Source: Corbicula japonica (lineage: Eukaryota > Mollusca > Bivalvia > Venerida > Cyrenidae). From it: a DNA stretch of 64,000 bases. Both the position numbers and the translations under genes were made by a program. Where the stretch lies: the NCBI GenBank assembly GCA_038501625.1, contig JAZAYU010000004.1:16262957-16326956 (forward strand), given 5' to 3'. Under the pieces are notes generated by a model. It was given only the letters and a program-made list of their open reading frames with translations. It made no database searches and was not told the DNA's origin. Shown one piece after another: positions 11,345-22,905 of this stretch; positions within the stretch are counted from its first letter, which is position 1, and each line of letters begins with the position of its first letter.

Positions 11345-13593
11345 CCATCATAGTTAAAAGAAACAAGCAATGTCAACAAATATAAGTGGATGTCAATGAA
11401 TTTTAGCTTAAAGTACTTGTCTGATTTAGCCTTGATATTGTGCCTTAGGATTCTATAGAGTGGGAGTGCAATAAACATATAAACATGAATGCAATAAACA
11501 TATAAACATACTCTACTCAAAAGAAATCTGCAGAAACAGTTGTATACCCACTAATATTATTTAAGAATCTATTATAAACTCGTAAAACTGTGACATTATT
11601 TTATGGAAATCCTGGATTCTTTTGAAAGATGACGAAATGTTCTATTAGTAACGGTCAGTTATAAATTTATTTTTCTATTTTTATATAAGACTGTGAGAGA
11701 TAATAGTTCTGAATTTATACTGCATTTGACTCTGCATATTTTCTTTTGTTCCATTTCATGCTTTACATTTTTTTTATATTATTTGCAAGAAGTGCAACAA
11801 AAACATTAAAAGAATATATCATATTAAAGTGATTCTTTTACTTGGTATTTTATAAATTAATCGATAACCAGTGACAATATGAATCATTCGTGTCCTAATG
11901 GCTAAAGAAGTGTACCAGTATTTGAATTTTGCACAAAACTGAATGATCTACAAAAAGCAATCTCAACTTTGCCAACACTTCAATACTAATGATTAAAAAT
12001 TACCTTTTATATTTCATTTAAAATCAAGATATTTTGGGCACTACAATAAAATCACAATGGAGTTTGAGGTCATTGTTAATACAAAACTTTCCTGAAACCT
12101 TTGAAAAAAATATGAAAATCACCAAAATATGTTGAAAATTTAACAGAAATATGCATATTTTGCAACATTTTTACATTTAGAAGACATTTGACATTCTTAA
12201 TTTTCATTTTGTTTAATGAGTTTGTCTTCACTTATCATCTGTAGTGTAGTACCAATCATAAGACACCCCTCTATGTGAATATGTAATTAGCTATCCCTTC
12301 AGGTCTCTTGGATAGAGTCTTGCAGAGTTTACATATAGCAGTAAATTAATTAACACCTGTATTCACAGAGCTCGTTGGCTTTTTTATTATAACACACCTA
12401 TAAACTTAACACGTCCAAGAAAACAACCATTATAAGTTATAAAAAGCTCACTTTCTGTGATGTAAATGCAATTTGAAATTTTTAGATAATTTTAGGCCAT
12501 TTTTGGGCCTTCGTGAATCTATCCCTTTGCCAGTGTATCTAAGAATATAAATCCTGCGTATCATAGCTTGGCAGAAAAGACAAAAATTAAACAGCAGAAG
12601 AAATGTCCGAAATGTGATAAACAATATAGAATGCTATACTGATGGGACATTGTAACCACTTATATATAAACACGCCGAAATATTGAAACAAAATGTATTT
12701 TATGAGTACTTTTTACATAGCAAGAATTGTGTTCAATGACCTTCAAGGACGTAACTGAAAACAGCACTGATTGAATGTATGGGATGAGAATGATTAGTTT
12801 ACTCGCACTGTAACTTTCAATGTAGGCTGTGCAAAAGACAATCTAAGATTCCTGTAAAAGCTTTGTATTCTTTTGTATCATAATAATGATTGGTGTTACA
12901 GTCAATTCGAGAACCTTTGATAAAAGCTTTGCTTGTTTGTTCAGCAATATCTGCATGAATGCCATGACAAAAACAGACCTAACTACCAGATTCTTCTTAA
13001 ATTAATTGGTAATTTAAATCTCTATTGTCCTAACTACACAATTAACGAAACGCTGTTTTTTGTTTTTTATTACTTATTTGCAGACTGCTGCTTGGACAAA
13101 TTATAATTAGATTATTCTGAAGATTTCTCTTTTGTGAATAAAGAAACATATTCTTTTAAAATGTATACAACTCAAAGTTTTTATAAGCACCAACTAACCA
13201 TGCATCATTTTAAAGTCTACAACATATTTATAACATGGAATATACAGTCATGAAACTGAGGGGACCCTGTATTTTTATAACAATTAACTTAAACATGTAC
13301 CCGACATGTGTGGTGCTCAGTCTTAAAATTCGAATAAAAGACTGAACGTTTACAATCTAACTCAAGTCAAGTCATCGTTTTCAAAAGACGATTTTATTTT
13401 CAGATTGGAACATTTATGAATTAATTACGGCAAATGTGAATTTAAGAAGGCATTTATCGTATGCAGATATCGATAGTTGTTTTTGATAAAATTTGAATTT
13501 TTTTCCACATTTTCTGGATTAAATCCTAATGGAGGCCGTAGTATTTGAAGCTCTTGATGTCATTGTACACTCTAATTACTTTTGACATATTTG

Positions 13594-13728
13594 CCCAAGG
13601 TTATAAAACTTAGCATGGAACCCAGTCTCAAATCTCAAGCATTTCAGCAAAATCTGGTCGCCATTTCAGCCAATCAGATGCTTGAGAATCGAGACTGGTT
13701 TCCAAACTCAGTTTTATTATCTCCAGCC
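13594..13728. mobile_element. Foldback element copy 1
   Basis: Inverted arms reading inward from CCCAAGGTTATAAAAC, with internal CCAATCAGATGCTTGAGA. The centre is disturbed (CATTTCAGCAAAATCTGG), so the hairpin is imperfect. The paralogue in unit B is 30953-31060. Confidence 0.75.
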
Positions 13729-14238
13729 ACTGTCTTTGTGATTAAGCGGTACTTTTCAACTGATATGTATAGAACTCATTGATGCAACGTTTTTGTATGA
13801 TTATATTCTGTATTTGCTGGATTGCTGTGATTTTCATTTTAATCACTGTTAATTATGGCTTCTTTACTGTACACAATAATATTTTAACATTCCATTACTG
13901 ATGCACATTTAGAAAAATACTGTCATTTTTTTATTAACAATTTAATATTAAGTAAACCAGTCAAGAATTAGATAAATACTGCATTATTATAGTAAGAATT
14001 TTAAGGAAACCAATCCCTGGTTTATTATTTGCATACGGTGTCTTTGCAACGTTATTTTTATCTGACCTTAAAGATGTTTTCACAAGTCGAACTATTAGGA
14101 ATCCTCGTGAAAAAAACAAACCAACTTTTCATTTTCTTGTAGTCAAACAAAGTGATTAATACATTATCTGCAATATTTAAATCAATATATCATATAAATT
14201 TACTTCTTTTTTAGGTACATTTAGCTTCACTTTTTCAG

Positions 14239-14410
14239 TACACTACTGACTAAGGGAGATTTTGTGACACAAGCCGTTGTTGACGTTGCGTTGTCGCAAC
14301 TTCGGCGTCATGCAAAATTCCGGCATGAACTTGGACAATTCTCTGAAGTATTCTATATGGGCAGTGAATTAGAAGTAAATTGGATTTTTTTCCTATCATC
14401 CAATTCATAA
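14239..14410 (+). other. Candidate exon, unrecognised, unit A
   Basis: A pyrimidine-rich tract ends in TTTTTCAG at 14238, followed by 56 open codons from 14240. The residues look protein-like (VVDVALSQLRRHAKFRHE), but I recognise no family. The B copy is 31503-31710. Over the comparable part the copies differ by four amino-acid changes and one silent change, which argues against purifying selection. It may be a dead exon or not coding at all. Confidence 0.25.
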
Positions 14411-14620
14411 ACCGTAAATTCTGGTTTAAAGTATAATGCTACTGTATCCAGAACACTGAACATTAATCAAGCAAACTCGATGTGGAATTTTAGTATACTG
14501 TTTCAGAGAGGCTTTTGCATGTTTCATTGAAATTTTCACCATATATCCTATATAAAAGACATTTATTTACCCTGAGTTAATAAAGAACTTCATGAATATA
14601 TTCAATTTACAGTATTACAG

Positions 14621-14862
14621 TATGTGCATTATTTGACGTTGCAAGTTGGCAAGGAAAGTCAACAGTTTGGGCGAGAAATGCAAACAAATTCAAGTAAGTA
14701 CTGATCTGTTATTCTGGCGACAAGAATTATAGACGATGACTTGGGGAATAGTTTAGGAGCTGAGGAAATCATTGCAACAGTTGCTGACGAAATGAAGCAT
14801 TTGCGCTTAAATATTGTTAGGACGATTTACAAGAAAAACACATCCGTAGCTCATAAAAAGTA
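14621..14862 (+). other. Candidate exon remnants, unit A
   Basis: From 14621, after TTACAG, 24 codons are open up to a strong-looking donor (CAA/GTAAGT at 14693/14694). In unit B the same frame carries an inserted ATAGTA that creates two stops. A second open stretch at about 14703-14861 (52 codons to a stop) lies only 10 bp downstream, in a different frame, and cannot be joined by a normal-sized intron. Its B copy is also open but shifted over ten codons by compensating indels. No family recognised. Confidence 0.2.
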
Positions 14863-15240
14863 AAAAAGAAAACAACAACAACAAAACAATAATTCACTTG
14901 ATTTATTTTTAAAAAATATGCATGCACATGCTTTTCAAATCATAAAAACACTGATTCTTTTTCAGTCTTAAACCTGAAAAGGCTAAAGATGTAGGGAATA
15001 TACAGCAAAAAAAATATGAAAAGAATGATTTTGTCCATAAAATGTTTAACCGATTATTTGATTAAGTTCTAACAAAATTTCATGTATCTTTAAATTTAGC
15101 GAATGAGTTATAAATTTATTTTTGATGCTAATATTTTTCACCACTTCAGTGAGACAAAGGGAGGTATACATTTACGCAATTAGGAAAAGTCTGTTAGTTT
15201 AAACTATATTTATTCATCATAGGCACATATAATTACAACA

Positions 15241-17027
15241 CTAGAATACAACTGTGGGCCTATGTTTAATCATATATAATAAAAATATTTGTATTCCAGT
15301 TGATTTCAGTACTACACCACAGAACACACGTGTCACCTAAATTGCTTTGAAGGGAAAATAACTAAAAAATGGTGAAACCTGAGTTATCCTTCTTCAAAAA
15401 TCGGTATGTGCCCACAGATGAGATATTCAAATAATATAGTGAATTGAACAATACTTTTTATTTTACAGGCAACATAAGAGTTCATATTACAGTTACATTT
15501 GAAAGGTGCATAACTCATAAAATATTCGAACAGGAGTTTTCATTCTTTTTTCAGCAATGGCGTTGTTCATGCAGATAATATATTCCAAGTATTAAGTGAA
15601 TAGGACAAGTACTTTCAAAGTAATAGGCAACATTATTCATGTTAAAGTTGCATTTGAAAGGGGCATAACTCATAAAATATTCAAACGGGAGTTTTCATTC
15701 TTTTTGTCACCAATGGCGTTGTTCATGCAGATAATATATTCCAAGTACATTGTATTAAATGAATAGGACAAGAACTTTCAAAGTCATAGGCATTATTAAC
15801 TTTCATGTTAACATTGTATTTGAAAGGGACATAAGTCATAAATTATTCAAAAAGGAGTTATGATCCTTGTTTTAACGGATGTTGTTGTTCCTAAAGATGA
15901 TAAATTCCAAGTTTTAAGTGAAAAGGACGAGTACTTTCAAAGTTATAGGTAACATTCAGTTCATGATTAAGCTGTATTTGAAAGGGGCATAACTCAAAAC
16001 ATATTGGAACTGGAGTTATCATTCTTGTTGTCACAGATGTGGTTGTTCATGCTGATGATATATTCCAAGTATGAAGTGAATAGGACAAGTACTTTTTAAG
16101 TTATAGGCCACATTAAGTTTCATGTTAAAATTGCATTTGAAAGGGGCATAACTCATAAAATAGTGAAAGAGGAGTTATCATTCTTGTTGTCACAGATGCG
16201 GTTGTTCATGCTGATGATAAATTTCCAAGTATGAAGTGAATAGGACTAGTACTTTCAAAGTTATAGGCAACATTAAGTTTCATGTTAAAATTGCATTTGA
16301 AAGGGGCGTAACTCATAAAATAGTGAAAGAGGAGTTATCGTTCTTGTTGCTTCTGATTGCTTTGTTCATGCTGATGATATATATTCCAAATATGAAGTGA
16401 ATAAAACAAATACTTTCAAAGTTATAGACCACATTAAGTTTCATGTTAAATTTGCATTTGAAAGGGGCATAACTCATAAAATAGTGAAAGAGGAGTTATC
16501 GTTCTTGCTGTCACGGATTGCTTTGTTCATGCTGATGATATATTCCTAGAATTAAGTGAATGGGACAAGTACTTTTAAAGTTATAGGCCACATTAAGTTT
16601 CATGTTAAAGTTGCATTTGAAAGGGGCATAACTCATAAAATAGTGAAAGAGGAGTTATCGTTCTTGTTGTCATGGATTGCATTTTTCGTGCTGATGATAT
16701 ATTCCAAGAATGAAATGAATAGAACAAGTACTTTCAAAGATATAGGCCACATTAAGTTCCACGTTAAAATTGCATTTGAAAGGGGCATAACTCACAAAAT
16801 AGTGAAAGAGGAGTTATCATTCTTGTTGTCACGGATTGCTTAGTTCATGCTGATAATATATTCCAAGAAGGAAGTGAATAGAACAAGTAATTTCAAAGTT
16901 ATAGGCCACATTAAGTTTTATGTTAAAGCTTGGGGACTACCGGATGACACCGACGACGACGACACCGACGACGACGCCGACGTACAATAGGATCCCTATG
17001 TGTCTACCTGCTACCGCAGGCGAAACA
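15241..17027. mobile_element. A-only element with a ~159-bp tandem-repeat core
   Basis: Absent from unit B, where sequence matching 15240 joins directly to sequence matching 17028 (near 34682). The core is an array of ~159-bp monomers. It ends in a GC-rich run of GACGACGACGCC (about 16955-16985), then GGATCCCTATGTGTCTACC and a terminal CAGGCGAAACAATAA. The layout of unique end, monomer array, CGACG run and end resembles non-autonomous bivalve elements with satellite-like cores. That class assignment is from memory and is inference. Confidence 0.65.
15468..16930 (+). repeat. Tandem array of ~159-bp monomers
   Basis: About nine monomers. Successive TAGGCCACATTAAGTT-type starts lie at about 16105, 16263, 16425, 16583, 16742 and 16900, giving 158-162 bp. 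Each carries GAAAGGGGCATAACTCATAAA and GGAGTTATCNTTCTTGTTG. The leftmost monomers are most diverged. The 95-codon ORF at 16556-16843 is simply two monomers read in frame. Confidence 0.9.
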
Positions 17028-17229
17028 ATAAATATTTAAAATAAAGTGAGTGGATAAGAGAACAAGTGTTAACGATACTTACTTGCTGAATTGATGTAAT
17101 CTTTTGGACTCGGACACTAACGTAAGCGTTTTTACTGACCGTGATGATAGATTACTGATCAATATCACGAAAAGGCTTTTAATCGGGTGGCCGAATATTT
17201 ACGTACCGGCCAACATTACGTACTCTGCC

Positions 17230-19430
17230 AGTATATTAACTCTTTTCCAGAAAAGTCTGTTCGATTGAAGTTCTAATTTGGTATTAAAGTTGCATATAAC
17301 CCTTTAAAATGGATCGTTAACAAATTCAAAGATGGAAAAATTCTCACGTCAGTGTAAAATGCAACAAATATCATTGAGGCTTACAGAATATTCAAGTCTC
17401 CAGATCATTTCAGTGTCATTTATGAAAGAAACTGTGTATAAATCCGAATTCGTGCAAATATACCGAGCAAATACTTAGTAGTGTATATGAAAGTGTACTT
17501 TTTGAATTTGTGCAAATATACTGAGCAAATACTTAGTAGTGTATATGAAAATGTACTTTTCTGAAGTTCAAAAAAATTTTCAGTGGTGCTATTTTATCTT
17601 TATTTGATTTGTGCTATTTGCACGTATCTGGACATTTGACAAACCGGGAAGATGTTGTTATTTTTTCACAGAGGTCAAGTTTATCTCCTCTTTCATATAT
17701 AATGATGTGATTGTTATTTGGTTACATTAAAGTCTCAAACAGATTATTTGACTGTCAAATTTAGAATTTTGTGGCATGTACAGAAGGAAAAACACAATAG
17801 TAAAATTCAACTGATGAACAAAAAGATACAGTTACTAAAACATCTATTTTTTGTAAATTACCTCTCTTTTAATTAAAATAAGGAAAAAAATCCAACTCTT
17901 AATTTGCCACAACCAAACAACTGTTTTCTTTTTTTTAACTGATACATTCTAAAACGAAAACTTGCAAGATAAATAATATTAGTGATCACATTCTTTCAGA
18001 TATGTGCATTCACTGGCATTATTAATGTAATAAGAGTTTCACAAGTTATTATCTCAAGTTTTCATTTTGGCTCAGTATATATTCTCAAGTAAGCATGCAT
18101 TAATTATTTGTTCGAGTGCTAAAGAACCATATTCTATTTTCCATGAGAAAACAAAAACAATAGTAATAAAATTGGTGATAACTTGTTTAAAATGTTTACT
18201 TCATTGAATATATTTCCGAATTCTTTGTAAGAAAATAATTTTCTTGAAGAATTGATTGAATTGCCTTGATTACAGACCTAAACAATATACTTAACTCACA
18301 GTTAGTACGTTATTTTAATGTCACAGTTTGAAAAACCAGTCTGTCTACCGTTTTGTATTTCGAAAACTAACAGTTTCTGTGGAATTCAAAGCAATAAAAC
18401 TGCAATTTGTATGCAGTAATGATTCCGTGTTATTTTTCAAGGAGAATATATTGCATGAAAAGCTGGAAATTCCATATGCAGGCAGTCCTAAAGTTTTAAC
18501 ACTGTAACAGAGCTCTCGCTGAATACAGCTCAAGGGAGCTGAAATCGTGGGAGTGGAGTGAGGATGCAGTAAACTGCACTAACTTACTTGGTATCAAATA
18601 TCTCCATTAACTGGTTATGAATAATTGAAAAACATCTTAATTATGTAAAACATTTCACTTTTTGAGCTTATATATGTATAATACAGCTTACAATGTATTC
18701 AATGCGACATTTTCAGGATACATAGCTAAAACAGACATCGAACCCGAACCCTTTTTGCCAATTGTTATGTAATTATTTCGATTATTTTGGTTTTGACTTT
18801 CACATTTGTTTAAAGTTGGTCAAAATTCATTTTTGATGTAAAATGATATTGCAGACAACATAATTACGCATCTGGTGTCTACCACTGGTACTTATTTAAC
18901 GGTGGCAAATTTCGAATAATAAAAATTCGGCCCAATGGAACTGGTTCACTGTCGTGATCGAGCACCGGCACGGTCTTTTCGGGCACCGGTATTGTCATAC
19001 AATATGGCGGACTGTTTACCATCTGAAAGGTATGTGTATAGATTTTACATCACTGAATAGATCACATACCATTTCCTACTTTGTCAATTCATTGCAGCAT
19101 TTATGAAATCATATATGTAACAAATGCACACGCTTTTGATATTGGAAAAGCTTAGATTGTTTCAAAATTCAAGTCTAATTTGGCGGTTAACTAGTCTTAG
19201 ACGGGGAGCCAGCAATAAATCAAATATAATCCAGTAACACACAGACTCGAATCATGTCAGTTTTAATAAACACAAATTTTTACTCTTCCTGTGATAACCA
19301 CTTTAACCTTAGAAAACTACTGGTGTGTTGCATTTTAGAGGGAGTACATGTCAGTAAAGGAAACAAATGCAATTTCAAGCCTACATCTTCTTGGATAGTG
19401 GCAGACTCATGCCTTATAAGAACGTATGTA
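17230..19430. other. Unit A sequence, one candidate exon
   Basis: Collinear with about 34735-36850. The part at about 18950-19195 does not align with unit B (36470-36600), where different sequence stands in its place. A 147-bp A-only block precedes this region at 17083-17229. No RNA gene or element was recognised. Confidence 0.5.
18329..18510 (+). other. Candidate exon, unrecognised, unit A
   Basis: Follows ATGTCACAG and is open for about 59 codons to a TAA. It includes protein-like residues such as RKLTVSVEFKAIKLQF and ENILHEKLE. The B copy at 35831-36012 stays open. The four differences I count (N/S, V/E, E/Q, I/N) are all amino-acid changing, so selection is not evident. The antisense strand is also open for 62 codons. 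No family recognised. Confidence 0.25.
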
Positions 19431-20649
19431 CACTAGTCAAAAGTTCTAAGTGCACACTTGATAAATGTTGATTTTTCAAATTATTTGATTGAATCTTTCA
19501 AAATACTGTAAATTACAATGAAGAAGAATCAATATTCTATTAAAGCACACCAAAAAATTTAAGTCTGCTTAACCAGATTAAAAAATAATAACATTTTAGC
19601 TCACTTGTACACAGAGAGCAATTCTCAAGTTAATTATCATTGCATCGGCTATCATTTGTGATCGTTTTCTCATCTCTGTATCATTTAAAGTTCATGTACA
19701 TTTAAAGAAAATAATGTAATTTGCCATTCCATTGCACTGAAATAGCTTCATGTAGCTTTGTAATGGTCTGCTGGGCACGATGAGCCAACGAACTCTTCTC
19801 TATTTTATCCATAACGTTTTTACAGGATTTCAAGGAGAAAATTTCATTTTTTTCACAATTCTTTGTGCAAAAAGCTTTTGAATTGTCTAGAAGTTTGGGA
19901 TGATGCAATTTTCTATGATAGATGTGTAACAGCCTTTCCGAACGAAAAAATGTATTCATTTCGAAAAAACTGACCAGTTTTCGGATACGCTTTTTGACCA
20001 AATAAACGTCATTTTCGAATAATTCGATGTTAAAGTTTATTGAATTTCTATAAATTTTAGTTTTAAATTTTTATTTATTGGACACTTATCCAACATATGT
20101 TACACTAATATTCTCGAGTTTACGTTGTTTTACGTAAATATTTAATGACGCTATTGAGTAACGTCAGCGTTCAACGTAAGCAGCGTTATCAATCTAGAAC
20201 ATAATATCGTTTGATTTTCTTCTTAAATTGATAAAATATGCAAAAAATGAGGTATTTTTTTGCATTTACGAAAACCGTCAAGATTTTTTACAACAAATTT
20301 GAAGTTGTGCCAGTGAAACGAATTTTGACGGGAATGTCGTTGACTGCTGACGTCAACCGTTCAATGGTTACAATTTGTTAGTGTGTTTTTCGTGTTTGTC
20401 TGGAGTCGATGAACATGTGAAAAACAAATACGATTGTAAAAAAATTAATTTTGATTGCCTCACGGGGATAACGCATAAATAGCGTATGCCGGCGTGGATG
20501 ACGTAATACATAAAACATATGCACGGTTTTAAAAACAATATTATTATTTGACCATAATTAACATTATATCAAACTTTCATTCAATTATAATAAGTTTCCT
20601 TTGAGATATTCAAAAAAGAAATGTGTGCACTTAGAACTTTTGACGAGTG
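19431..20649 (-). mobile_element. Tc1/mariner-like element, decayed, A-only
   Basis: A 1219-bp insertion with 27-bp inverted ends: CACTAGTCAAAAGTTCTAAG on the left and its near-perfect complement ending CTTTTGACGAGTG on the right. It is flanked by TA on both sides. Unit B has the empty site with one TA (near 36842). TA duplication, length and terminal style fit the Tc1/mariner superfamily. A 99-codon minus-strand frame at 19702-20001 might be a remnant of a transposase C-terminus, but I see no DDE motif. The element looks dead or non-autonomous. Confidence 0.75.
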
Positions 20650-22093
20650 TATATATCATTTGTGGCGCTGTGTTTGCGATACCGAGTTTTAAAAAACGGA
20701 ATTAGTACATATTTATGTCCAACATTCGGGAAAACAAGTCTCTTGTATGCTATATGATTTTGTTTAGACATAAACATGTCCAATTTTTGTGTGGAAATTA
20801 GCAGTTTGGCAGTGTTGAGATATTTCGAATCTTTGAAGCCTAATAAATCTACTTACTCGGCAGATATCAGACTAACATTAATTCTGTCAGTGTATTTCAT
20901 TACAAATACTCTACATAATGATATGAAATTTATACAGTGTATTATAATACAAATACTCATAATTACATTTTGTTTATTTGAAAACTCCATCTTTTCTTAT
21001 TGGTTGCAATAAACCAAATAACGCAGTATAATTATATTGTCATATTTCGGTGATATGAATGAATGGCTCTGACATGTTATTGTGCATTTTTCTACTCCTA
21101 AACTAGTGTGTTAACGTAATTAAAATATTAACTTATATTGGAAATGTTACTCTGCATGTGACTGCATCTTTTGCTATGAATAGGAAATTTACACTTTGGT
21201 CATGATTTGAAAAAAGTCTATAAAAACCAGTGCCAGGATACTGTTGAACAAATTTTGTCAAATTTCATCCAGTGATTTTTTGAGAATTGATGTATTTATA
21301 AGATTTTGCTTATAAGCCCTGTGGCTTGGAAAAAGTTGCCCCTGGGTCATAATTTTACCAACTGAAAGTGGCAAAAGCCAGGATACTCCGGGGCAAATTA
21401 AGATACAATCTTTCCATTTTTTCAGAAGAAAATCTTAATTTATAAGCCCTGTGGCTGAGAACGGTTAACTTTATGGCCATGATTTGAACAACTTTAGAGA
21501 TCAATACCATAATGCTTCAGGCCAAATGTGGTTTAAATGGTTTCCGATGTGATGTTGTTTGAAGCAGATTTTTCCCATAAGCCCTGTGGCTGGGAAATGC
21601 TTAACCCCAGAGTCAATTATTTGAACAACTTTTGAAAGGTCAACGTCAGGTTGTTTCATGCCAAATTTTGTTAAATCTATCAAGTGGTTTTTGAGAAGTT
21701 TTGAATATTGTGCTTTTAAGCCCTGCGTCTGGGGAACGGTGAACCTATGGTCATGAGTTGAGCAACTTTTGTAGATATCAGTGCCAGGATGCTTCAGGAC
21801 CAGTTTAGTTAATTTCCATCCAGTGGTTTCAGAGTAGATGTTGTTTGAAGCAAATTGTTAGATTTTGCTTCATTTTTCTTGTGGCTAGGAAATGGTTGAC
21901 CCTAGGGTAATTATTTGAATAACTTTTGAAAAAAGATGAAAAGGGAACTTTGAAAGCCACCAAACAAGACAAATATGAAAATATTGCAGGTTCAGTAAGA
22001 TTGAGCCTGTTTATGAGCATTAATTGTTTATGAGTTTATTAACCCAGGGTTGAGCGCAACTCAAGGTCATCAACAGGTTGCTTACAGATCTGT
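20650..22093. other. Unit A sequence, mostly degenerate tandem repeat
   Basis: Collinear with about 36850-38318. The second half is the repeat listed at 21300-21900. A 78-codon frame at 20776-21012 is not preserved in unit B. Confidence 0.5.
21300..21900. repeat. Degenerate ~135-bp tandem repeat, unit A
   Basis: Five diverged copies are marked by AAGCCCTGTGGCT-like boxes at about 21312, 21441, 21579, 21718 and 21860. Each is followed by a TGGTCATGATTTGAACAACTTT-like stretch. The array is shared with unit B (37505-38095), so it predates the duplication. The short minus ORFs here are shadows of the repeat. Confidence 0.75.
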
Positions 22094-22240
22094 GCCCAAG
22101 GTTATAAACTGAGCATGGAAACCAGTCTCAAATCTCAAGTATCTGATTGGCTGAAATGGCACCCAGTCGCCATTTTAGCCAATCAGATGCGTGAGATTTG
22201 AGACTGGTTTCCAATCTATGCTTTTATAATCTCAGCCCTG
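22094..22240. mobile_element. Foldback element copy 2, A-only insertion
   Basis: Unit B has an uninterrupted CAGATCTGGTTTTG at 38305-38320. Unit A has the same sequence split by TGCCCAAGG...CAGCCCTG. This shows the element moved after the duplication, or was lost precisely from B. The two arms pair almost over their whole length. A CTG flanks both sides, so a 3-bp target duplication is possible. Confidence 0.8.
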
Positions 22241-22617
22241 GTTTTGTAAGAGTATGTTCAGTGCACAAAATGTACAAGTCAATTAAACGTAAGTGTTAAG
22301 TAATTTAAATTGTCCTTGATCATACTGAATGGTCTTACTAATATATAATTATGAAGAAGATTTTCCAACTTTGCATCGATGTTTAGAATGTCATTAAAAC
22401 AGCACATCTACTAGATGCAGCTGGATAGAGATCAAATTGCAATGTATGGAAACTTTGATAGAAATGTGTACTGGGAAATATGCAAGAACCTGTGCTATAA
22501 TTTCCCAGTTGTGTCAGAGCACAATGGATTTATAACAACACCTGTAAGGTATATCACTATATGAGAAAATAATAATATAGAAAACCTTTTCAGCTAAAAA
22601 TACTTTATGGTTATGAT

Positions 22618-22899
22618 TAGTGATGAGAGAATCGGACGGCTGAAGTGGAATCGATTGATCGGTCCGATTCTGACACCTGTCCGATCCGATAAATTGGAAA
22701 GAATCGCAAAGACGTCTTCAATGTACTGTAGTGTACATAAACTCTCAAACCCCTGCCACCGTCTTGCAACCAAAAAGGTACGCAGAGTGATCAACTGTAG
22801 ATGGGTTAATCATCTTTTTTGAATTTTTTTTAAATTTTAATGCAAACTTCTAACAAAAAGCACATAAACGACTTACCACGTATTATGTTTAAATGCAAA
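22618..22899. other. Junction between the two duplicated units
   Basis: About 280 bp that belongs to neither unit. It contains a short inverted pair (GAGAATCGGAC near 22626 and GTCCGATTCT near 22661). It also contains the end of a retroelement coding frame at 22736-22812. Confidence 0.6.
22736..22812 (-). pseudogene. Fragment of the retroelement reverse transcriptase C-terminus
   Basis: 77 bp closely matching 32336-32413. On the minus strand it encodes NPSTVDHSAYLFGCKTVAGV followed by stop, as does the larger copy with a few changes. Only this scrap of the coding end is present. It sits less than 100 bp left of unit B. Confidence 0.75.
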
Positions 22900-22905
22900 C
22901 AAATT

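Larger units (their letters stand above)
10197..13593. other. Unit A sequence with an A-only 0.8 kb block and a GA microsatellite
   Basis: Collinear with about 27093-30953. The piece 11826-12648 is missing from unit B; no terminal repeats were found for it. A GA run lies at about 11316-11344. One conserved open segment at 10982-11197 is listed separately. Confidence 0.5.
1564..22617. repeat. Unit A of a large tandem duplication
   Basis: About 21 kb that aligns collinearly and in the same orientation with 22900-38856. Shared landmarks include 1570/22910, 4180/25570, 6805/26085, 10198/27093, 13600/30955, 14239/31503, 17230/34735, 18330/35830, 21310/37513 and 22607/38845. Outside the indels, blocks differ by scattered substitutions and small gaps; by eye they look well above 90 percent identical. 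Alignment ends near 22617, just after a shared stretch around GGTTATGATTA. The unit is longer than B because it carries about 8.6 kb of A-only insertions. Confidence 0.9.

Noticed and set aside
16556..16843. 95-codon ORF with an internal duplication
   Set aside because: Two consecutive ~159-bp monomers read in frame, not a repeat protein.
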